A stretch of DNA of 64,000 nt. It comes from Brassica napus. Lineage: Eukaryota; Streptophyta; Magnoliopsida; Brassicales; Brassicaceae. The position numbers were made by a program, and so were the translations under genes. The notes beneath the pieces are model-generated. The model did no database searches and was not told where the DNA came from. It worked only from the letters and a program-made list of their open reading frames with translations. How positions within the stretch are numbered: the stretch's first letter is position 1; each line of letters begins with the position of its first letter. Below, one piece after another: positions 63,127 to 64,000 of the stretch. The stretch spans positions 10,829,065 to 10,893,064 of the forward strand of contig NC_063452.1 in assembly GCF_020379485.1 (NCBI RefSeq). Direction: 5' to 3'.

Positions 63127-64000
63127 CACTACAAGAAAACATCAAGGATACTGAGGAAAAAAATCGTCGGAATTTCGTCGGAATAACGTTATTCCGACGA
63201 CATACCGACGAAACAAGTCCTCGGAAATAATTCCTCGGAATTTCTTCTTTCCTCGGAAATCCCTCGGAATTTTCCGACGGAATTCCGAGGAAACAAATTT
63301 CCGAGGAAATTTCGAGGATCACTAGTTTGTCGGAAATCTCCTCGGAATATACCGAGGGAGAACTTCGTCGGGATATTTCCTCGGAACTTCATCGATCGAT
63401 GCGTTTTTGGACATATATACATCGATCGATCCGTTTATAAAAAAACGTTCGGAATATACCGAGGGACACCTTTCCTCGGAACATGTCCCTCGGTATATTC
63501 CGAGGAACATGTCCCTCGGTATATTCCGAGGAAAGGTGTCCCTCGGTATATTCCGAGGAAGATGTCCCTCGGTATATTCCGAACGTTTTTTTATAAACAG
63601 ATCGATCAATGGATATATGTCCAAAAATGCATCGATCGATCGAGTAAAAAATATAATTAATTTCCTCGGAATGTAAAAAATATTTATTTTTTTTAAAAAT
63701 AAATTTTTGAAATTTCAATTCGAAAATATAAAATTAAAACTAAAATTGAAATCATATTAATTAATATTCAAAGTTTCACAAATAAAAATAAAACATTCCG
63801 AGTTTTTGGAAAAAAAAAACTATGGGTCTGGCACGTCCGAGAGGAGCAGGAGCGGGTGCAGCAGAGGGAGATGTATGGTTGGAGCTGTGGGGCGAAGGGG
63901 AATCCTGAAAATGGCTGTAATCCCGAGACTGGCTCCCCGTACCACCACGACCACGACGCTGTCGAGGCCGGGTCTGATCATCATGAGACCTGTAAATTAA
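63127..64000 (+). mobile_element. Second CACTA element, left end (continues beyond window)
   Basis: CACTACAAGAAAACATC at 63127 is followed by dense subterminal words TTCCTCGGAAT / ATTCCGAGGAAA, a different repeat word from the element at 55810. On the minus strand, after a TTTACAG acceptor near 63990, an exon-like frame at 63813-63989 is basic (PRQRRGRGGTGSQSRD) then Ser/Pro/Ala-rich, as in N-terminal parts of plant En/Spm proteins. The right end and transposase lie outside. Confidence 0.75.
63391..63640. repeat. Large inverted repeat with tandem core in the CACTA subterminal region
   Basis: The arm starting ATCGATCGATGCGTTTTTGG at 63391 pairs with the arm ending CCAAAAATGCATCGATCGAT at 63640. 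Pairing continues through GTTTATAAAAAAACG and TTCGGAATATACCGAGGGAC, about 80 bp per arm. The core is about four tandem units of TGTCCCTCGGTATATTCCGA, period about 26-29. Confidence 0.85.

Noticed and set aside
63391..63640. CRISPR-like array from regularly repeated units
   Set aside because: Units are tandem without spacers and belong to an inverted repeat of a plant transposon; CRISPR does not occur in plant nuclear DNA.

Overview
This is a window of plant nuclear DNA, almost certainly from a Brassica-type crucifer. The intact genes are intron-rich with GT-AG junctions. Their order and orientation match, from memory, the Arabidopsis chromosome 1 interval At1g63160 to At1g63290: RFC2, a RIE1-type RING ligase, UGE3, a small C2 protein, a CLE14-position peptide, TET10 and ribulose-phosphate 3-epimerase. 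Exon boundaries were read by eye from reading frame, splice sites and family knowledge. No alignment or database search was run.

Layout. 1-87: end of an unrecognised gene. 2231-3870 (-): RFC2, 7 exons. 4389-5919 (+): membrane RING-H2 protein, 5 exons. 6337-8301 (-): UDP-glucose 4-epimerase, 9 exons. 8.4-14.1 kb: AT-rich repeats, with a Mutator-like MITE (9261-9912, 10-bp target duplication) nested in an older repeat, then a truncated LINE. 14312-20286: a non-coding LTR element (LARD type) with 521-bp LTRs and a perfect TCCCA target duplication. 20477-21824 (+): C2-domain gene whose third exon carries a 294-bp MITE. 23466-23720 (-): CLE peptide gene. 25.5-27.9 kb (-): two adjacent pseudogenes, one a broken nuclear-type protein and one an intron-containing fragment of SPINDLY.

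28.2-36.4 kb: a degraded Copia element whose leader plus LTR, together with a Helitron-bearing flank, occurs twice in permuted order. 36.5-41.4 kb: a possible S1-family fragment, a hAT-like element, a complete Helitron and an ankyrin pseudogene. 41860-42559: a LINE 3' fragment with 19-bp target duplications. 42759-44691 (-): tetraspanin TET10, 11 exons. 45542-47173 (-): ribulose-phosphate 3-epimerase, 7 exons including a 5-nt microexon. 47.9-64.0 kb: transposable elements and AT-rich DNA only. It holds a hAT-like MITE, a 216-bp GA/CT tract, a second Helitron of the family seen at 39.8 kb, a SINE-like insertion, a CACTA element (55810-59232) inside a LINE, a TRIM element, and a second CACTA element that cuts the TRIM and leaves the window.

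The host genes are ordinary housekeeping and signalling genes (DNA replication clamp loading, ubiquitination, sugar-nucleotide metabolism, pentose-phosphate pathway, membrane organisation, peptide signalling) and form no operon-like system. I found no CRISPR array, tRNA or rRNA gene. The novelty lies in the host-transposon interfaces: the MITE-broken C2 gene, the permuted Copia/Helitron duplication, the SPINDLY fragment, the divergent CLE peptide and the microexon.
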